A program made the position numbers and the translations under genes. The notes under the pieces are model-generated. The model was not told where the DNA came from and did no database searches. It saw only the letters and a list, made by a program, of their open reading frames with translations. From Gammaproteobacteria bacterium (lineage in GTDB: Bacteria; Pseudomonadota; Gammaproteobacteria; VBWC01): a DNA stretch of 64,000 nt. Location: the NCBI GenBank assembly GCA_006218035.1, contig VBWC01000011.1, forward strand, positions 62,001 to 126,000, read 5' to 3'. Within the stretch, counting starts at the first letter, position 1, and every line of letters begins with the position of its first letter. Of this stretch, positions 25,340 to 35,079 are shown piece after piece.

Positions 25340-26659
25340 GTGGCCGCTTTTGTTCTCCGCTGTATCCTCTGTAGCGCATTGCTGGCCGCGCCTGCGATCG
25401 CGGCGCCGGTATGGATACCCGGCTGGTTGCCGGATGCACCGCTGACGACGCCGCGTGTCGGCGCGGCAGTGATCGCGGTACGCGGCGTGATCTACGCGAT
25501 CGGCGGTATTGACGGCAGCGATTTTCTGTCATCGACAGAATACAGCCGGATACAAGCGGATCAATCGCTGGCGCCGTGGCGCATCGCCTCGCCACTGAAC
25601 GAGCCGCGCGGTTTTTTTGCGGCGGCGAACTTTGGCGATTATCTGTATGTCGCTGGCGGCGGCAACGGACCTGGCGGGCATAATCTGCTGCGCAGCGTCG
25701 AGCGTGTCCGTGTGCTCGCCGACGGCGGCCTCGGTGCCTGGGAGACCGAGCAGCACACGCTGAACCTGCCGCGCCGGTGCAGCAAACTGGTCGTCGCCGG
25801 GCGTTATGTCTACGCGTTGGGTGGCTTCGGCGGTACCTTGCTGGATTCGATCGAGCGCGCCGAGATCCTGGCCGACGGTCATCTGGGCCCATGGCGGATG
25901 CGGGAGGATCGCCTGACGGTGCCGCGTTATGTCAGCGCGATTACCACCGCCGGCGATCAGGTGTTCATCGTCGGCGGTCATGACGAGCATGGCGGCGCCG
26001 GGATTTCCGGTGTCGAGTACGCGACGATCGCGGCCGGCGGCGATATATCAACGTGGCGGACGGCGCCACCGTTGCTCACCGGGCGTTATGGCCTGTCCGC
26101 CACCGCGTGGCGCGGCCATGTCTATGCGCTGGGCGGACTTGCTGGCGCGACCTATGTCGATGCGATAGAGCAGGCGTTAACGAGTGACGCGGGTGCCGGC
26201 GCATGGCGCGTGACGACGCCGCTGCCAATGCCGCTCGCCAATCTCGCCACCGTCGTGTCCGGGGATGCCATTTATATCATCGGCGGCACCAATCGCGACG
26301 GCTATTACAAGCGCGTTTATCGAGCGAGTTTCGACGCGCAGGGGGATATCGGTTATTACGGCAGCGCCGCAGACGCCAGACAGTTCGAGGAGCGCCGCCA
26401 GGCGCCGTCGACGCCGGCGCGATCCGCGTTACCGTTTCACGGCCGGGTACTGGAGGTGGTGCAGACCGGCGCCTACACCTATCTGCGTATTGCCGGCGAC
26501 GATGGTGAGCGGTGGCTGGCCGGTCCACAGATCGATCTGGCGGTCGGTGATCATGTGCAGTTCAGCCGCGGTGTCGAGATGGTGAATTTCTACAGCAGAA
26601 CCCTGCAACGCGACTTTGCCGCGATCCGCTTCGTCGAGCGCCTCGAAAAACTACCGTGA
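25340..26659 (+). CDS. Exported Kelch-repeat protein with C-terminal NrfJ-like OB-fold domain
   Basis: The 439-residue protein starts at GTG 25340, abutting the previous stop codon. A signal peptide (residues 1-21, ending AIAAP) directs export. Residues of about 35-345 contain repeated Kelch-type blades (VYALGGFGG, VFIVGGHDEHGG, VYALGGLAG, IYIIGGTNRDG), a beta-propeller like N-acetylneuraminate mutarotases. The C-terminus from about residue 372 (GRVLEVVQTGAYTYLRIAGDD, then GPQIDLAVGDHVQFSRG, then NFYSRTLQRDFAAIRF) resembles the small NrfJ-like OB-fold domain of cytochrome maturation loci. The function of the combination is unknown. It ends 15 nt from the convergent PfkB gene. Confidence 0.85.
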   Translation: MAAFVLRCILCSALLAAPAIAAPVWIPGWLPDAPLTTPRVGAAVIAVRGVIYAIGGIDGSDFLSSTEYSRIQADQSLAPWRIASPLNEPRGFFAAANFGDYLYVAGGGNGPGGHNLLRSVERVRVLADGGLGAWETEQHTLNLPRRCSKLVVAGRYVYALGGFGGTLLDSIERAEILADGHLGPWRMREDRLTVPRYVSAITTAGDQVFIVGGHDEHGGAGISGVEYATIAAGGDISTWRTAPPLLTGRYGLSATAWRGHVYALGGLAGATYVDAIEQALTSDAGAGAWRVTTPLPMPLANLATVVSGDAIYIIGGTNRDGYYKRVYRASFDAQGDIGYYGSAADARQFEERRQAPSTPARSALPFHGRVLEVVQTGAYTYLRIAGDDGERWLAGPQIDLAVGDHVQFSRGVEMVNFYSRTLQRDFAAIRFVERLEKLP

Positions 26660-26674
26660 CGCCGGTCCGTGCGA

Positions 26675-27607
26675 CTACAGGCGCTGGCCGAAGTTTTCCT
26701 CGAAACGGTCTTCGAACTCGGCGCGCGTGAACCGGTGGTTTTGCGTGCCGGGGTTTTCAATCTTGATTGCGCCCATCATCGAGGCGATCCGGCCGGTGGT
26801 TTCCCAGTCCATCTTGTTCATCAGCCCGTACAGCAACCCGGCGCGATAGGCATCGCCGCAGCCGGTCGGGTCGACCTGGGCGATCGGTGTCGCGGCGGGG
26901 ATGTCGATACGATGGCCTTCGGTATAGATTTGCGAGCCCTTGGCGCCGAGCGTGACGATCAATGCGTCGACCCGTTCGGCGAGTTCATGTGCGGACAGCC
27001 CGGTGCGCTGTTCGAGCACCTGCGCCTCGTAGTCATTGACGGCAACCCAGCTTGCCTTGTCGATGAAGGCCAGCAGATCGTCGCCGTTAAACATCGGCAG
27101 GCCCTGGCCGGGATCGAACATGAACGGAATACCGGCGTCGGCGAACTGCCGGGCGTGCTCGATCATGCCGTCGCGGCCGTCCGGCGCGATGATGCCGATG
27201 GTCACGCCGCGTGTATCGGTGACGCGGTTCTCGTGCGAGAAACTCATCGCGCCGGGGTGAAACGCGGTGATCTGGTTGTCATCCATGTCGGTCGTGATAA
27301 AGGCCTGGGCGGTGTAGCTGTTCTTGATCGGCTTGATGCGCGACATATCAATGCTGTGGGTTTCCATCCATTGCGCATACGGTGCGAAGTCGGTGCCGAC
27401 CGTGGCCATCGGGATGCCATCGCCGCCGAGCAGTGTCATGTTATAGGCGATATTGCCGGCGCAGCCGCCGAACTCGCGGCGCAGCTTCGGCACCATAAAC
27501 GACACATTCAGGATATGGATACGCTCGGGCAGGATATGGCGGCTGAACTGGTCGGGAAACACCATGATGGTGTCGTAGGCGACAGAGCCGCAGATAAGTG
27601 CTGACAT
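26675..27607 (-). CDS. PfkB-family carbohydrate (adenosine-type) kinase
   Basis: The 310-residue cytosolic kinase starts at ATG 27607 with a GGAG site; the 363-residue reading would extend into dgkA. PfkB signature 1 (GGCAGNIAYNMTLLGG) and signature 2 (DPTGCGDAYRAGLLYG with the catalytic aspartate) are both intact. It resembles the adenosine/ribokinase branch, but the substrate cannot be told. It follows dgkA by 37 nt on the same strand and may be the last gene of the glycine-cleavage transcript. Confidence 0.93.
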   Translation of the reverse strand: MSALICGSVAYDTIMVFPDQFSRHILPERIHILNVSFMVPKLRREFGGCAGNIAYNMTLLGGDGIPMATVGTDFAPYAQWMETHSIDMSRIKPIKNSYTAQAFITTDMDDNQITAFHPGAMSFSHENRVTDTRGVTIGIIAPDGRDGMIEHARQFADAGIPFMFDPGQGLPMFNGDDLLAFIDKASWVAVNDYEAQVLEQRTGLSAHELAERVDALIVTLGAKGSQIYTEGHRIDIPAATPIAQVDPTGCGDAYRAGLLYGLMNKMDWETTGRIASMMGAIKIENPGTQNHRFTRAEFEDRFEENFGQRL

Positions 27608-27644
27608 TGTGTTGGTCTCCAGCCGTTTTCGGGCAACCAGATTG

Positions 27645-28004
27645 TTATACCAGAACCAGCCACCAAATGGCGGCGGCATTGACCAGCGCGATAAATACCG
27701 CGGCCGATCCCATGTCCTTCGCGCGTCCTGACAGTTCGTGACGCTCGCTGCCGATCCGGTCGACAATCGCCTCGATTGCCGAGTTGATTACCTCGACGAT
27801 CAGCACCAGCAGCAGGCTGCCGATCAACAGCGCGCGCGCGATACCGCCGTCGCCCAGCCAGTAAGCGAGCGGCGCGAGTATCGCGAACAGCACCAGCTCC
27901 AGCCGGAACGCCTCTTCATGACGAAACGCGCTGACCAGCCCTTGCCACGAATACACCGTCGCGTTGACCAGCCGCTTCAAGCCGCGATCGGGTGAGCCGG
28001 CCAT
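27645..28004 (-). CDS. dgkA: Diacylglycerol kinase
   Basis: The 119-residue protein is an integral-membrane DgkA with three transmembrane helices. It phosphorylates diacylglycerol (or undecaprenol in related forms) to recycle lipid released during envelope glucan synthesis. The family hallmarks are EAFRLELVLFAILAPLA, then IEVINSAIEAIVDRIG and RAKDMGSAAVF, with the conserved glutamates. Only 3 nt separate it from the preceding gcvPB, so it is likely co-transcribed. Confidence 0.96.
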   Translation of the reverse strand: MAGSPDRGLKRLVNATVYSWQGLVSAFRHEEAFRLELVLFAILAPLAYWLGDGGIARALLIGSLLLVLIVEVINSAIEAIVDRIGSERHELSGRAKDMGSAAVFIALVNAAAIWWLVLV

Positions 28005-28007
28005 CGT

Positions 28008-29462
28008 TCAACCGGCCGCCGGCCGCCAGACCAGATCCAGCTCGCGGGCGGCGCGCACGTCATCGAGCCGTCGTACCGGTAACTTGTGGGGCGCACCTTT
28101 GAGCAGTGCGGCATCGGTGTTTGCTTCGGCGAGTATCTTGAGCATCGCGACGATGAAGGCATCCAGCTCCTCTTTGGTTTCGGTCTCGGTCGGCTCGATC
28201 AGCAGGCATTCCGGCACCAGCAGCGGGAAATAGGTCGTCGGCGCATGGAAGCCGTAATCGAGCAGGCGCTTGGCGAAATCCATGGTGGTGATGCCGAGCG
28301 CCCTGGCCTGCCGTTTGAGCGTGACGATGAATTCGTGTGTTGCGCGCCGTTGCGGATAGGCGAGGTCAAAACCATTCTTTTGCAACTGCGCCATCAGGTA
28401 GTTGGCGTTCAGCGTCGCGAACTCGGCGACGCGATGCATGCCGTCGCGTCCCAGCAGCCGCGCATAGATATAGGCGCGTAACAGAATACCCACGTTGCCG
28501 TTGGACGCGGCGAGGCGGCCCATGGTCTGCGGGCAGTCCTGCTCGGTCAGCCAGCGATAGCCCCCGTTGTCGCGCGCGACCATGGGCACGGGCAGGAACG
28601 GTATCAAACGCTCGTTGACACCGACCGGCCCGGCGCCGGGTCCGCCGCCGCCGTGCGGCGTCGAGAAGGTCTTGTGCAGATTCATATGGATCACGTCGAA
28701 TCCCATGTCGCCGGGTTTGACCTTGCCGAGGATCGCGTTCAGGTTCGCGCCGTCGTAATAGAGCAGGCCGCCGGCCTGATGGACGACCTTCGCGATTTCC
28801 ATGATGCGCCGCTCGAACACGCCGAGCGTCGACGGATTGGTCAGCATGATGCCGGCCGTCTGCGGACCGACCGCGCTGCGCAGCGCGTCCAGATCGACGT
28901 CGCCCTGGTCGTTGGTCGGGATTTCGCGGACCTTGTAGCCGCACATCACCGCAGTCGCCGGGTTGGTGCCGTGCGCCGCATCGGGGACGAGTATTTCCGT
29001 GCGGGCATGATCGTTGCGCGAATTATGATAGGCGCGGATCATCGCCACACCGGCGAACTCGCCCTGTGCCCCGGCCATCGGCGCCATCGACACGGCACGC
29101 ATGCCGGTGACGTCCTTGAGCATTTCCTGCAGTTCATACATACAGGCGAGCAGACCCTGGCCGGTGTCGTCAGGGGCCGCCGGATGACGCGCCAGGAACT
29201 CCGGCAGCATCGCCAGCGAGTTGCAGGCGCGCGGGTTGTATTTCATCGTGCAGGAGCCGAGCGGATAGAAGTGCGTGTCGATCGAGAAATTTTTCTGCGA
29301 CAGCCGTGTGTAGTGACGCACTGCCTGCATCTCGGAGACCTCCGGCAGCAGCGGTCTGTCGCTGCGCAGGAACTGCGCCGGAATGTCGCTGCAGTCGGCC
29401 TTGTGATGTGGCGCCTGTCCGGGGTTGCGTCGTCCTGTCTGTGACTGTTCGAAAATCAGCAT
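28008..29462 (-). CDS. gcvPB: Glycine dehydrogenase (decarboxylating) subunit 2
   Basis: The 484-residue protein is the C-terminal half of split P-protein of the glycine cleavage system. The P-protein decarboxylates glycine and passes the methylamine group to lipoylated GcvH. The pyridoxal-phosphate lysine lies in [17 protein letters not shown] at about residues 265-281. The length fits the split form, whose other half, gcvPA, ends 6 nt upstream. The order gcvT-gcvH-gcvPA-gcvPB is a complete set under the tandem glycine riboswitch. Confidence 0.97.
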   Translation of the reverse strand: MLIFEQSQTGRRNPGQAPHHKADCSDIPAQFLRSDRPLLPEVSEMQAVRHYTRLSQKNFSIDTHFYPLGSCTMKYNPRACNSLAMLPEFLARHPAAPDDTGQGLLACMYELQEMLKDVTGMRAVSMAPMAGAQGEFAGVAMIRAYHNSRNDHARTEILVPDAAHGTNPATAVMCGYKVREIPTNDQGDVDLDALRSAVGPQTAGIMLTNPSTLGVFERRIMEIAKVVHQAGGLLYYDGANLNAILGKVKPGDMGFDVIHMNLHKTFSTPHGGGGPGAGPVGVNERLIPFLPVPMVARDNGGYRWLTEQDCPQTMGRLAASNGNVGILLRAYIYARLLGRDGMHRVAEFATLNANYLMAQLQKNGFDLAYPQRRATHEFIVTLKRQARALGITTMDFAKRLLDYGFHAPTTYFPLLVPECLLIEPTETETKEELDAFIVAMLKILAEANTDAALLKGAPHKLPVRRLDDVRAARELDLVWRPAAG

Positions 29463-29468
29463 GTCGTG

Positions 29469-30833
29469 TTACCCGTGTGTGAGCAGCGCGCCGGTGGCGG
29501 CGACAAAGGCGTCGATATCCGTCGCGGTCTTGATTTCCGTGGCGCAGACCAGCAGTGCGTTGCCGAGCTCGGGATAATCCCGGCCGAGGTTATAGCCGCC
29601 AAGAATCCTCTGTTCGCGCAGCCCGTTTAGCAGTCCCGCGACCGGTTGATTGAATAGCAGCACCGTTTCATGGAAGCACGGCCGGTCAAACATCTTCCTG
29701 ACCCCGCCGAGCGCAGTAAGCTTGTTCGTCAATGCCACCGTGTTCGCGTGGCAGGCGCGCGCGACGCGCTCCAGCCCGTCAGGACCGAGCAGCGCCATGT
29801 GTATCGTGGCCGCGGTCACCAGCAAGCCCTGGTTGGTGCAGATATTCGACGTCGCCTTGGAGCGGCGGATATGTTGTTCACGCGCCTGCAACGTCAGCGT
29901 ATAGCCCGGATTGCCGTCGAGATCGACGGTGCGGCCGACGATACGCCCCGGCATCTGCCGTACATGTTCCTGTTGGCAGGTGATGAAGCCGAACCACGGT
30001 CCGCCGGACGACAGCGGGATACCGAGCGGTTGGCCGTCGCCGCAGGCGACATCCGCTCCGTGCGCGCCCCACTGGCCGGGCGGCTTCAGCAGTGCCGCCG
30101 CGACGGGGTTGATCAGGCCGATGGCCAGTGCGTTGTTGGCATGCGCCCAGTCGGTCAGCGCGTCGACATCCTCGATCACACCGAAAAAGTTCGGCTGCGG
30201 GATCACCACGGCGGCGACATCGTCGCCCTTGAGCCGGTCGAGCGCGTCGATCGTGACATGACCGCCTTTCGGATCGAAATCGACATCGATGATCTCGATG
30301 TTCTGGTTGCGCACGATCGTCGCCACGACCTTGCGGTAGTTAGGATGTACCGTGCGCGGCATCAGGATGCGTTTGGATTTCGATTGGCGATTGGCGCGCA
30401 CCGCCATCAACACCGCCTCGGCCAGCGCCGAGCCGCCCTCGTAAAGCGACGCGTTCGATACGTCCATGCCGGTCAGGCTCGCCATCATGGTCTGGTATTC
30501 GTACAGCAGTTGCAGCGTGCCCTGGCTCGCCTCGGCCTGGTATGGCGTGTAGGCCGAGTAGAATTCGCCGCGCGTCGCGATCTGCCAGACCGCCGCCGGG
30601 ATGTGATGCTCGTAGGCGCCGGCGCCGATGTAGCACTGGTAGCGGCCGTCCTGCGCCGCGCGTTGCGCCATCAGTCGGGTGATTTCCATTTCCGTCGCGC
30701 CGGGCGGGATTTTGGCGAGACTGCCCTTGCGCAGCTCGGCCGGAATCTCGTCGAACAGTTCTTCGATGCTGGACGCGCCGATCGCCGCCAGCATGGCGGC
30801 GATATCGGCCTGGGTATGGGGGATGAACGGCAC
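29469..30833 (-). CDS. gcvPA: Glycine dehydrogenase (decarboxylating) subunit 1
   Basis: The 454-residue protein is the N-terminal half of split glycine P-protein and pairs with GcvPB to form the heterotetramer. It begins at GTG 30833 with the typical start [16 protein letters not shown]. It carries [18 protein letters not shown] and [17 protein letters not shown]. It has no pyridoxal lysine, which sits in the other subunit. gcvH precedes it by 18 nt and gcvPB follows after 6 nt. Confidence 0.97.
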   Translation of the reverse strand: MPFIPHTQADIAAMLAAIGASSIEELFDEIPAELRKGSLAKIPPGATEMEITRLMAQRAAQDGRYQCYIGAGAYEHHIPAAVWQIATRGEFYSAYTPYQAEASQGTLQLLYEYQTMMASLTGMDVSNASLYEGGSALAEAVLMAVRANRQSKSKRILMPRTVHPNYRKVVATIVRNQNIEIIDVDFDPKGGHVTIDALDRLKGDDVAAVVIPQPNFFGVIEDVDALTDWAHANNALAIGLINPVAAALLKPPGQWGAHGADVACGDGQPLGIPLSSGGPWFGFITCQQEHVRQMPGRIVGRTVDLDGNPGYTLTLQAREQHIRRSKATSNICTNQGLLVTAATIHMALLGPDGLERVARACHANTVALTNKLTALGGVRKMFDRPCFHETVLLFNQPVAGLLNGLREQRILGGYNLGRDYPELGNALLVCATEIKTATDIDAFVAATGALLTHG

Positions 30834-30851
30834 GGCTAACCTCGGTCGCGA

Positions 30852-31247
30852 TCAGTGTGATTCGGATTCCGCCACCGCGGCGTAGGCGTGCGCGTCCAGC
30901 AGCTTGTCGAGCTCGCCCGGGTTCGACGGCGCAATTTCAAACAACCAGCCATCGCTGTAGGGCGCCTGATTGACCGTTTCCGGCGCGTCGGCGACGGTAC
31001 CGTTGGTTTTGATGACGGTGCCGCTCACCGGGCTGTAGACGTCGGATGCCGCCTTGACGGATTCGACGACCGCGATCTCTTCACCGGCGGCCACTTGACG
31101 ACCCACCTCCGGCAGTTCGATGAACACCATGTCGCCGAGCTGGCCCTGCGCGTGATCGGTGATACCGACGCGCACATTACCGTTATCGAGGCGCTGTGCC
31201 CATTCGTGGCTCTTCGCATATCTGAGATTTCCCGGGGTCTTGGTCAT
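30852..31247 (-). CDS. gcvH: Glycine cleavage system H protein
   Basis: The 131-residue lipoyl carrier shuttles the methylamine group between P, T and L proteins. The lipoylated residue is Lys65 in VESVKAASDVYSPVSG. The ATG at 31247 is used; the long frame from 31517 overlaps gcvT out of phase. It lies 64 nt downstream of gcvT. Confidence 0.97.
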   Translation of the reverse strand: MTKTPGNLRYAKSHEWAQRLDNGNVRVGITDHAQGQLGDMVFIELPEVGRQVAAGEEIAVVESVKAASDVYSPVSGTVIKTNGTVADAPETVNQAPYSDGWLFEIAPSNPGELDKLLDAHAYAAVAESESH

Positions 31248-31311
31248 CGTTGTAGCTCCGTACGGCTGGTAAACAAGGTTTAATACTCTATTGCGGATGA
31301 ATCTGTGCCCG

Positions 31312-32397
31312 CTATAAACAGGATTGGCCGGCGCGGACAAACGGCGGTTTGACGATGGTTGCACCCAGCCGTTTGCCGCGTATCTCGACCTCGCAGTTGC
31401 CGCTGACCTGCCCGGCGATGCGCGCCAGGGCGATCGATTTGCCCAGCGTAGGTGAGAACGTGCCGCTGGTGATCTCGCCGACGACCTCGCCATTGGCGAA
31501 TACCTGTTGGTGGCCACGTAACACGCCCCTGTCGTTCAATACCAGGCCGACGAAGGTGCGCTGTGGCCCGCGTTGCCGGTTGATTTCGAGACTGCGGCGG
31601 CCGATGAACTCGCGGTCTGTCGGGTCCCAGGCGACGGTCCAGCCCAGCCCCGATTCCAGCGGATGTGTCGTTTCGTCCATATCGGTTCCATACAGGTTCA
31701 TGCCGGCCTCCAGCCGCAGTGTATCGCGGGCGCCGAGACCGGCGGGTTTCACGCCGGCCTTCAGCAGTTTGCGCCAGAAGGCGCTGGCCTGTGTCGCCGG
31801 CAGCATGATTTCATAACCGTCCTCGCCGGTATAGCCGGTGCGGGCGATGATCATGTCGCGGATGCGCGCGGCGCTGAACGGCGTCAGCAATGCGGTCGCG
31901 GCGCGCTGTGCCTCGTCGAGAATACCGTGTACGCGGTCGCGCGCCGTGGGGCCCTGTACCGCGATCATCGCGGTGTCGGCACGCTCGCTGACGATAACAT
32001 CGCGATTTTTCGCATGCCCGGTGATCCACGCGAGGTCCTTGTCGCGTGTCGCGGCATTGACGACAAGCCGGTAGTGGCGGTCATCGAAGTAATAGGTGAT
32101 CAGGTCATCGATCACGCCGCCGTGATCGTTCAGCATGCAACTGTAGAACGCCTTGCCGGACACTTTCAGCCGGTCGATATTGTTGGCCAGCAATCCGCGC
32201 AGGAAATTTTTAACGTCGGCGCCTTCGAGGTCGACGATGGTCATGTGCGATACATCGAACATGCCGGCGTCGCGGCGCACCTGATGGTGTTCGTCGATCT
32301 GCGAACCGTAGTGCAGCGGCATGTCCCAGCCGCCGAAATCGACGATCCTGGCGCCGGCGTCCAGATGTTCCTGATAGAGCGGTGTGCGTTTTCCCAT
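31312..32397 (-). CDS. gcvT: Glycine cleavage system T protein (aminomethyltransferase)
   Basis: The 361-residue enzyme transfers the one-carbon unit from aminomethyl-GcvH to tetrahydrofolate, releasing ammonia. The start ATG 32397 has an AGGAA site; the longer frame through the riboswitch was rejected. Signatures include TPLYQEHLDAGARIVDFGGWDMPLHYGSQI (N-terminus), the folate-site region FDVSHM and ARTGYTGEDGYEI. It is the first gene of the gcv operon. Confidence 0.97.
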   Translation of the reverse strand: MGKRTPLYQEHLDAGARIVDFGGWDMPLHYGSQIDEHHQVRRDAGMFDVSHMTIVDLEGADVKNFLRGLLANNIDRLKVSGKAFYSCMLNDHGGVIDDLITYYFDDRHYRLVVNAATRDKDLAWITGHAKNRDVIVSERADTAMIAVQGPTARDRVHGILDEAQRAATALLTPFSAARIRDMIIARTGYTGEDGYEIMLPATQASAFWRKLLKAGVKPAGLGARDTLRLEAGMNLYGTDMDETTHPLESGLGWTVAWDPTDREFIGRRSLEINRQRGPQRTFVGLVLNDRGVLRGHQQVFANGEVVGEITSGTFSPTLGKSIALARIAGQVSGNCEVEIRGKRLGATIVKPPFVRAGQSCL

Positions 32398-32462
32398 GGT
32401 TCCTGTGCCGGTTGGCTCGCCTTTGGTTCCCGTTATTTTGTGCTTTGCGCCGGGGCCGCACA

Positions 32463-32499
32463 TAAAAAAAGCGACAGACCGGATGCCGTGTCTGTCGCT
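32463..32499 (-). terminator. Riboswitch expression-platform terminator
   Basis: On the minus strand AGCGACAGAC pairs perfectly with GTCTGTCGCT (10-bp stem, 32470-32499) and is followed by a run of seven T residues. It directly abuts the second glycine aptamer and lies about 66 nt before gcvT, so it is the probable site of transcription control. Confidence 0.85.
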
Positions 32500-32500
32500 C

Positions 32501-32693
32501 CTCTGTCCGGATACCTGAGAGCTTGAGCCCCTTCGGTGAGCATCGTCGTGAACCGCGGTTCCGCGAAACCTCTCTCCAGAGTCAACATACCCGTGCGGTC
32601 CTTTTGCCTGAGCGATTCCGAGCGAGGTTGCGCCTTCGGCGCCCCTGAACACTTTAGCGTAAGCCGGATCAGGGGTCTCTCCCACAGGGGGAT
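32501..32693 (-). promoter_or_regulatory. Tandem glycine riboswitch upstream of gcvT
   Basis: Two consecutive glycine aptamers are recognisable on the minus strand. The first (about 32590-32693) has GGGAGAGAC, then GGCGCCGAAGGCGCAA and CTCAGGCAAAAGGACCGC. The second (32501-32581) has CTGGAGAGAGG, then CACCGAAGGGGC and CTCTCAGGTATCCGGACAGAG, with P1 closed by CTCTG/CAGAG. These are the consensus core elements of the gcvT RNA. A terminator hairpin follows immediately. Proteobacterial gcv riboswitches usually turn expression on with glycine. The exact switching here was not modelled. Confidence 0.96.
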
Positions 32694-32912
32694 AACGTTG
32701 AGCGGGTCACTATACCGGCGGCATCGGAAAAATCCAAGCTGTACGCAATCACGGCGGGTCGGGCGATGCCGTGGAGCGCAGCGCCTTATGGCGGTCGAAT
32801 CGGCACAGGTTCCGCTGATTTTCAGGCAGATTTCGCCGATAACCTGAATGACAGACACGTACGGTGCCAGGGGTCGCCGGTGACCGACCCGGTGCCCGAT
32901 CGGAGGTGGCAA

Positions 32913-33269
32913 ATGCGATCGCTGGAAGGCGGTGTTCTGTACCGGACAAGCGGGTCCCTGAAGTCAGGGTCCTGGCTGGAATCGCTGATTCTATCCGGTT
33001 GTCTGCTGACGTCGCTGTTCGCGCTGTCGGCGCCGGCATTTGCCGCGGAGCCTGCCGAGATCGATGACGTCCTCGAGCCCCGCAACCGGGAGTGGAAGGA
33101 CGTGCGGCTGGACGGCAGTCTGCGTGTGCGCGGTGTCGAGTTTGGCGACCGGGCCTACATCGGGCAGACGAAGGTCGGCGGCAAATGGGGGCTGGGCATC
33201 GTCGTCGACCGTGGCCACTACGCCTACGGCGCAGCCAATCACGGCGTTCTTTTTCTGAAACGATTCTGA
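32913..33269 (+). CDS. Small secreted protein of unknown function
   Basis: The 118-residue ORF begins at ATG 32913, preceded by a strong GGAGGTGG site. The hydrophobic stretch ESLILSGCLLTSLFALSAPAFAAEP (about residues 24-48) has an AFA-AE signal-peptidase site. The mature part is about 72 residues, charged and beta-rich (WKDVRLDGSLRVRGVEFGD). The family is not recognised. It is divergent from the gcv operon and 99 nt upstream of the spermidine-synthase-like gene on the same strand. Confidence 0.65.
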   Translation: MRSLEGGVLYRTSGSLKSGSWLESLILSGCLLTSLFALSAPAFAAEPAEIDDVLEPRNREWKDVRLDGSLRVRGVEFGDRAYIGQTKVGGKWGLGIVVDRGHYAYGAANHGVLFLKRF

Positions 33270-33368
33270 CGATTCATTGTTTCCCGGCCGGCCTGGTGTT
33301 GGTGGCGCCGGTTGGACTTCCCGGGGTGCGTTATATACCATCGGCCGAACACTGTTTCTTGACTGCCG

Positions 33369-35015
33369 ATGACGTTATTCACTGCGATTATCTTCACCAC
33401 GGGTGCGGTCACGCTGGCACTTGAGTTGCTCGCGTCGCGCATCATGACGCCGTATTTCGGCGTCAGTCTCTTTATCTGGACGGGAATCCTGTCGATTACG
33501 CTACTGTCGCTGGCGCTCGGCTATTACCTGGGCGGTCGACTTGCCGTACGCGCGGCGCAGCGCCCGGACTACACGGAGCGGTTACGGTATCTGTTTCTGG
33601 GCATGCCGGCCGTGTCGGCCATCAGCATCGGCGCGGCCTGCCTGGTCTATCCGGCGACCTTCCTGCATCTGGCGAGTTTCAGCCTGGTGTGGGGATCATT
33701 CGTTGCGTGCCTGATTCTGTTGTTTGTGCCGTTGGTCACGATATCGGCGATGAATCCCCTGCTGATCGCGTTGCGCTCGTCCGGGCAGGGCGACCGTGGC
33801 GTGGTCGGGGACAGCGGTTCCGGGCTGGTATTTTTTATCAGCACGGTCGGATCGGTACTGGGCGTCTGGCTTACGGCGTTTCTGTTTATTCCCAACCTTG
33901 CCAACGCCACGTCAGTATTGATGCTCGGCGCGATGTTGTCGAGCATGTCGCTGCTGGCCGGTTTGTTCGCGCCGCAGTTTGGCGGCGGGTTGAAAAAGCG
34001 CCTGGTGATGATTGCCGTGGTCGGGCTGATGATCTGCGGCGGCATACTCGCGGGCCGGTCGCTGCTGTTGAAAAACGACCGGGAAATCGTATTCAACAAT
34101 GCCACCTGGACCGTGGAGAGGGAATATTTGTCGTTATACGGCAATATCAAAGTGCTGGCGCGAACGCGGTTGATGCCGTCGGGCGCCGGCGCGCCTGGCC
34201 CGTATGACCGGCAGATTATTTATTACCAGGACGGCATGGTGCATGGCGTAATCAATCCGCAGGGCGAGTCACAGGTGATGTACAGTTATGCGCTGGAAGG
34301 TCTGGCGAAGGCGTTTCTGTCGCCGGGTAACCGTGCGCTGGTGCTCGGGCTGGCGGGCGGCGTGGTGCCGATGCGTCTGGCGCGACAGGGCGTAGTCGTG
34401 GAGGCGGTTGATATCAATCCGGACTCGGTGCGGGCCGCCGAGGATTTTTTCGGCTACGACGCCGCCATCGTCAAGACGCACCGGCAGGATGCCCGCAGCT
34501 TTATCAATCAATGTACGCAACGCTACGATGCCATCATCGTCGACCTGTTTACCGGTGATGGTATCCCGGATTATCTGCTCACCCGGAATTTCTTCGCTGA
34601 CATGCGCCAGTGTCTGCAGCACGACGGCGTTATCGTCATCAATGCCTTCACCGTCCCGGAACATTTTAAGGCGTCGTACCACATGTTCAAGACCTTGCGC
34701 TCGGTGTTTCGTCACCTGCTGGTGTTTCATGACGACATCCAGAAGCGGGATGAGCCGATGCATCTGTTCATGGTCGCAACCGACCGCGAAGCCGTCGGGA
34801 ATATTTCGATTTCAGTCGGCGGCGTGCCACCGGGGCTGCTCAAGGATCTGCAACGTATTTTCGCTGCCCCCCGGCCGCTGGACGCGGCCATCCTCGCGCA
34901 GGCAACGGCGGTGACGGATGAGTTGAATATTTTTCCGTTACTCAATCTCGATATCTATATGGCATACCGGCGCAAGCTGCTCGAGATCATTCCGCCGGCG
35001 TATCTGGTGAACTGA
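33369..35015 (+). CDS. Membrane-anchored spermidine synthase-like protein
   Basis: The 548-residue protein has at least six to seven transmembrane segments in residues 1-245. A C-terminal SpeE-like methyltransferase-fold domain runs from about residue 290: ALVLGLAGGVVPMRLARQGVVVEAVDINPDSV, then YDAIIVDLFTGDGIPDYLLTRNFF. Known members of this family make polyamines or modify other substrates, and the membrane domain resembles fused MFS/spermidine-synthase proteins. The SAM-type nucleotide loop is intact. Substrate is unknown. A perfect 13-bp terminator hairpin follows. Confidence 0.88.
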   Translation: MTLFTAIIFTTGAVTLALELLASRIMTPYFGVSLFIWTGILSITLLSLALGYYLGGRLAVRAAQRPDYTERLRYLFLGMPAVSAISIGAACLVYPATFLHLASFSLVWGSFVACLILLFVPLVTISAMNPLLIALRSSGQGDRGVVGDSGSGLVFFISTVGSVLGVWLTAFLFIPNLANATSVLMLGAMLSSMSLLAGLFAPQFGGGLKKRLVMIAVVGLMICGGILAGRSLLLKNDREIVFNNATWTVEREYLSLYGNIKVLARTRLMPSGAGAPGPYDRQIIYYQDGMVHGVINPQGESQVMYSYALEGLAKAFLSPGNRALVLGLAGGVVPMRLARQGVVVEAVDINPDSVRAAEDFFGYDAAIVKTHRQDARSFINQCTQRYDAIIVDLFTGDGIPDYLLTRNFFADMRQCLQHDGVIVINAFTVPEHFKASYHMFKTLRSVFRHLLVFHDDIQKRDEPMHLFMVATDREAVGNISISVGGVPPGLLKDLQRIFAAPRPLDAAILAQATAVTDELNIFPLLNLDIYMAYRRKLLEIIPPAYLVN

Positions 35016-35028
35016 GCCGCGCCCGAAA

Positions 35029-35061
35029 CGCGACGGGCCGCTCCATGGGCGGCCCGTCGCG
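35029..35061. terminator. Bidirectional terminator hairpin
   Basis: CGCGACGGGCCGC (35029-35041) pairs perfectly with GCGGCCCGTCGCG (35049-35061) around a 7-nt loop. It lies between the converging spermidine-synthase-like and SEL1 genes. Neither side has a strong T-tract. Confidence 0.65.
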
Positions 35062-35079
35062 TCACCCCGCTGGTGAGCG

